From Diphasiastrum complanatum (taxonomy: Eukaryota > Streptophyta > Lycopodiopsida > Lycopodiales > Lycopodiaceae), in NCBI GenBank assembly GCA_029204225.1, contig CM055111.1, forward strand, positions 11,663,697 to 11,727,696: a DNA stretch of 64,000 nt, given 5' to 3'. Positions 46,401 to 52,400 of this stretch are shown here, piece by piece. The position numbers were made by a program, and so were the translations under genes. Numbering within the stretch: the stretch's first letter is position 1; each line of letters opens with the position of its first letter. The notes under the pieces are model-generated. The model did no database searches, was not told the origin of the DNA, and worked only from the letters and a program-made list of their open reading frames with translations.

Positions 46401-49400
46401 GAGAAAAAGTCTCCTCATAATCAATCCTCATAAGCCTTGCCTTGTACCTTTCAATGGTACCATCTGCCTTATACTTGATTTTGTATACCCGTTTAGAACC
46501 AATTGCCTTCTTCCCATGAGGAAGATCAACAAGAACCCAAATCTGGTTCTTCATGAGTGAGTCATACTCATCTTGCATCGCATCCTCCCAACATTTTACT
46601 CCCTTGGCCTGCTCATAGAAAACAGGTTCTTCCGCAACATCTCCATGAGATGTAAGAGCAACATCTGAAAAATCAGCATAGTCCACTGATTTTGTAGAGG
46701 CACATGTCTTTCCATCATAAAATGAGCTTACTTTGTTGTCCCACAAAGTCGACAACAGCCACCGTGGGACTGTTTTGGGCTGTCCAACAGCCATGTCTCT
46801 TCTTGCAATTTGTTGTCCAAGATCTTCCAACACTGCACTTGGCTGTCCAAGATCTTCCAAAACTAGTCCTTGCTGTCCAACAGTTCCTGTAGGCTGATTT
46901 TGAGCAACAATAGGCAGTTCTTGATGAACATTAATTAGGCTCTAAACTTGATGAGGTGTTGGGCAGTTCGAAACTGGTTGATTGCTGCCCCTTATCTCCA
47001 GAAATAGAAGATGGTACCAAATTTGGAAAAACTTCAACATTCACACTATGTGGGCTGTCCCCCTTCAAGATATGAGTTGGGGCCACAACTAGTGAGTTCT
47101 TTTCATCAAAATGCACATCACGACTAACAATAATCTTGTTAATGCTCAAATTGAACAGCCTATAGCCTTTGCTTTCACTACTATAGCCAACAAAAATGCA
47201 TTTAACTCCTTTATCTTCAAGCTTTGTACAAAGTTTATCCAAAACAAAAGCATAAGCCATACAACCAAAAATGGAAAGTGAGAGATTGAAGGCTTCTTCC
47301 CATACCAAACTTCATAAGAAGTTATTACTTTCAATGCTTTAGTGGGACAACGATTGCTTATGTATGCTGCCGTTATAATCGCTTCAGCCCAAAACTTGTG
47401 AGGCAGCCCCTTTGCTTTGAGCATGCAACGGGCCATCTCCATAAGTGTGCGATTCTTTCGCTCGGCAACACCATTTTGTTGAGGCGTATAGGGAGTTGTC
47501 ATTTGATGTAGAATTCCCTTCTCTCGAAGAAATGCAACGAACGTACTCTTGATGTATTCCCCTCCTCGATCGGTGCGCAGGGTCTTCAAAGAATGCCCAA
47601 ACTGATTTTCCACCATTGCTAGAAAATCTTTGAAATGTTGAAAAACTTCCGATTTAGCCTTCCTAGGATAGATCCATGTAAAACAGGAAAAGTCATCAAT
47701 AAAAGTCACAAAATAGATGCACTTTCCAATGGATTCGGTCCTCATTGGACCACAAACATCACTATGAACCAAATCAAATTTATCAAGAACCCTTATAGTT
47801 CCATCAATTGGAAAAGGTTTCCTTTGAAACTTTCCAAGTATGCACCCCTCGCATACATGCCCTTCTGGCTGCTCAATAGTAGGAAAATCTTCTACCATGT
47901 TAAATGTCTTCAGCTTCTTCAAACTTGCAAAATTGAGATGTCCAAACCTTGCATGCCACAATTCAACCAACTCCAATGATTGTGATGTAGAAGCAACAAG
48001 ACATATAGAGGGAATTCGTCGCTCATAGGTATCCATAATGAATAAGCCAGCATGCATTGTTCCCGAAACAATAATCAAGAGAGATCTTTTAGGATCCTTG
48101 ACAAGACACTTATCTTCTTTGAATTCAACAACTAGTCCTTGCTTCAACATAGTTGAAACCGAAAGAAGATTCTTCTTGATTCCCGGAACATAAAGCACAT
48201 TCTTAATGTACTTTTCTTCACCATTAGGCAGAATGATGGCTACAATTCCAATTCCATGAATAGAATAAGATGCATTATCCGCACATTGTACCTTCCTTCC
48301 ATTTTGCACTTTCACTAATTTAGTGAATGCTTCTGTGCGAGAAGTCATATGACGAGTAGCACCACTATCAATCACCCACTCAATGGGCTGAAAATCAGCA
48401 ACTTGCAAAACAGAATCTGAATTCCTCATAGATGTAGAAGTACTAGTATAAGCAATATTAGACACAAAAGCATAGTCTTGGTTGAAGAGATCACCACTAG
48501 CTTCAAGCTCTTGCTCCATAAGTAGCAAGTGAAGCACTAATATCAATTCCTTTACTTGCCTCTTTCGCAAGCTTCTTCTTACAATCCTTGATGAAGTGCC
48601 CATACTTCTTGCAATAATGGCACTTCCCTTTCTTCTTTTGAGTGTTGACATTTTGATCTCCAATGGGCTTTTGCTCATCCTCAGATTTCTGATGGGCGCC
48701 CTCCTTCAACCTGAGAAGAGACAAAAAAGCTGATCCAAACTCCACTTGGAAAGATCAGCAGTATGCTGAAATTTTAGAACAAAAGGTAGAGAAGCTCCTC
48801 TTCTGGTAGGGCGCCAGCATACAAGCTTGCTGCAGATCCGGTAGCTCTGATACCATGTAGGAAAGGAAGAGTCAAATCACCAAGATCTAGTTATCAATCA
48901 ATCTCCACAAGAAACAAGAGAGAGGAGGCTGGGCGCCCAACTCTAAGAGAGAGAGAGAGAAAACAACAACAAGAGCAATGGAGAGCAATGCTTAGCCAAA
49001 CTGAAAAATGTGATTCAATAAGCCAATATGCACTCTACCTACTTACTGACTGTAGGGCACCCCCAAAAGTCAAGATAGGGCCCCTAAACCAAATTAGACC
49101 CCTAAGGACCCATGAGTCAGTACATGACCAAAATTGGGTCCAACTGAACTTAAGACAAATTTAAGATGGCCTAAATAACTAAATACCCATGGTTACACAA
49201 ATCTCGACCTTTTGGGTCAAAGTAACCTATGGATTAACTTCAGCATAGTCATTTATTTCTAACATGAACAACGTGTTCAGACATCTCTTGGGCAAGTTTG
49301 TGTTTATCTACCTTGATGATATCCCGGTCTTTAGTCATACTAAAGAAGAACACTTTGATCATTTGCGTCAAGTATTCCAGGTCCTGAGAGAGAATTCCTT

Positions 49401-52400
49401 GCATGCGAAAGAATCAAAATGTGAATTCTTTAAGGAGGAGATTCATTACCTCGGACATATTATCTCCGCTGAGGGGATCAGGATGGATCCTGAGAAGGTA
49501 GCGGCAATTATGCGATGGCCAGTACCAACTTTGATGGAAAAGCTGCAGATCTTCCTTGGATTGGCTGGATCTTACAGGACGTTTATCCATCGTATGCCCG
49601 CTTGATTGCTCATTTGACGGATCAGCTCAGCCCTCAAAGAGAAGCTTCAAGAACACTAACATTTCAAAAATCACAAATGTGGAATAACCCCCCAAATTTA
49701 GCACGACCTCAGTGGTCCAGCAAGAAATAGAACACAGTAGCTTTGTTAACCACAGAAGCAGAATATAAAGAATTGGGAAGTGTTGTACAGGAAGTTGTTT
49801 GGTTAAGATAATTGCTTGTAGAGATTAGACTTCAGCAAGATTCCGGGAGTACTATATTTTGTGATAGCTAGAGTGGCATACAGCTTGTGGAGAACCCTAT
49901 TTATCATGCAAGAACTAAGCACATAGAGATTAGATATCACTTTGTATGTGAACGTGGTATATTGTAGTAATGTAGATTAGATAGAACACTGTCTCATTAT
50001 TACTTCTTAATTTGCCTGCTTGGGTGAAGGTTTGCTACATTTATCCGGTTTCTTGATTTTTGGTTTTGCTATGCAAATTTGATGTTGGATTAGATGGTTT
50101 AATGCTAAGATTCGCACATGACATATAGCCGTGGAAATAAGAAAAGACAGCCGCTGATTCGTTGGAAGAGAACGAATTGTTGAAGGAGTCGTTAGGCCAT
50201 ACAAAGACCTAAAAGTTAGGGCACCAAGATGGAGTAGTGAACTGGCTATCAAGAGCAACGTTTTGGTCAAGGAATCTTACCCTAAAAGTCAGGGTTGAGC
50301 AAAGTCAAAAATTAGGGTATTGGAGCAAACCAAAATGTCAAGTACACCTATGCAGTTGTGTATATTAATGACTGAGGTTATTGATGGATATTTCTAAGAA
50401 GACGTCAATGCCAAGGTATAGCTAGTTACGGCTGCATGCAGGAATGCATGTTATTGTATACGGTTGGTTGGAGATTTCTATGAGAGATTTGAAGCATACT
50501 CGATTGAATTGTACAAGTACTACTAGGGTCAACCATATCAAGCTACTTAAAAAAGGTAAAGTTACAAAACTCTTGAAAGGGTGTTGCTTCTATTATGAAC
50601 AGTTCGTTTGATTTCTAACTGCTCCTCTAACTGACCTGCCCAACAGAACTGGCTACATGTCTCCAAGTTTTGCTGTCTACAAGATTGCTCAAAGCATTTT
50701 CCATAACCATCAAATTCTCAAGGTTATCAAAGTATGGCTGGGTTGACAAATTGCAAAACAGCAACAATTACAACCAGAATATGGATGAGGTGACAGCTAA
50801 ATCTTTGATTGTATACCCGAGAAATTCCCATCACGAAGGTTCAATTTAATTTGGGATCTAAAAATATGCAAATGTTTAACACTAACATATAATCAACTAT
50901 TTCGAAATTAGATATTGCAGTGAACTTCCCAAGATCCTTTTAGCCTTGACATCAACTCATCCCACTCCATCGAGAACAAGGAGACAGACAAACAACAATT
51001 ACCTTTCTAAGCAGGCTTCGAACTTCTTCCTTTTCTTCATAGACCACACCTGCTTCAACAGGGCTGAATAGTTGGAAGAGGCCATAAAAAATTCTAATCA
51101 TCACTCAAAATGTAAATTGCTGCTTGCAATGAAAGTAAACAAGGAAAAGCTATCACATATCCAAATAAATTTTGGTCATGTTTGGCTTTTGAAGATAATT
51201 AGAAACTTTCCCTGTTTCCAAACAAAGAAAAAATTTACAATGAAATAGTGATCACATAATCTTATAGTTCACACCAGGCTCACACATATGCAAGTGGCAT
51301 GCAACGCTTAAATAAAATATGCAATGGAGCAGAAAACCAACTCTTTTTATATCAAGGTGATTTAATTAACAATCACTGATGGAATGCAACCTAGAAACAA
51401 AAAGGCCTTCCCTTTTTTGGGTAAAAATCGTAGGCTAGAATAAAAAACAAGTGCACCAAAAACTTTTTATTTGTAGAAAAACGAAAAACCAAAGTAGCTT
51501 CTAACTTTGCATCCAATTTCTTCCTCAGCGGTAGAGCAAAATTTAGCTCCATTCACGAACATCACCGCTTAGTTAGTGTCAATCAACAAGATTAAAATCA
51601 CAAAGTTGAAAACGCATGCTTATGGAAAAGATCAGACTGCTATTTACCACAATAGCGTTCATCTGCAAGAAGATCCACAAATGAGATGTGATCATCATGG
51701 GACCATCTCTTGCCTTCTTGTTCCTCGATCAAAGAGTATGCTATCTGCAAACATTGAATGCAACCAGCAACACAACTACCTTAAAATCTTCCCAACAATC
51801 CTACGTCACTTCTCCCTTCACTTGCACAGTGAATCTATTCTTCACAATGAATTTGGATCGTTTTTATTTGCATACAACTATGCTTGGAAAAGAAAGCAGC
51901 AAGGATCATCAACACACCTATTGTCAAGCACCAGCAAGGCATTAGTTTTTCAATAGGCTTACACCTATAAACTTGATCCCGCCTACCACAAGCACTCAGA
52001 AAAGCAACAAACTCAAATTATTTGTGACTATCAAAAGAGAACCTATTCACAATATGAAAGGCAGCTGATGGTCTGTTTAATTATTTGGAATGGCATTGAC
52101 TTCAGTTTCTTATTCAGAAAAAAAGATCTTAGATTATTGCTGACAATAACAGGTATAATGAAATCCAGGTTTATAACCTCCAAAACTGTCTCTCCCAAAT
52201 TCCTTACTTGAGTGTCAAATACATTGGATAGTTTGATTCCATATTGAAAGTAAAGCGCCTGCAAGTTTGGAACAGCATCTATCAGAGATCTACTTTGTAC
52301 ACTCACAAGTTTCAAAAGGTGAATTTTCAGAAAGAACTGCCTATTTATATTGGTTCTCTGGAAGCATGGAATGCTAAATGGTTCACCTTAAAAACCAGCT

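Larger units (their letters stand above)
44631..49264 (-). mobile_element. Ty1/copia retrotransposon inserted in RT of outer gypsy copy 2 (TSD TGAAC)
   Basis: Minus-strand element with duplication TGAAC at 44626-44630 and 49265-49269. Both ends have TG...CA termini. The internal order on the minus strand is primer site, Gag zinc knuckle, protease, integrase, RT, RNase H. Most of Gag is deleted (the knuckle lies about 100 bp after the primer site). The 3' LTR lacks its first ~85 bp together with the polypurine tract. It is itself interrupted by a 225-bp element at 45595-45819. Confidence 0.95.

Noticed and set aside
31903-49625. Endogenous pararetrovirus (caulimovirus-like) origin for the RT sequences
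   Set aside because: LTRs, primer sites, polypurine tracts, integrase and 5-bp duplications are present, which identify LTR retrotransposons. No movement protein or coat protein signature is seen.
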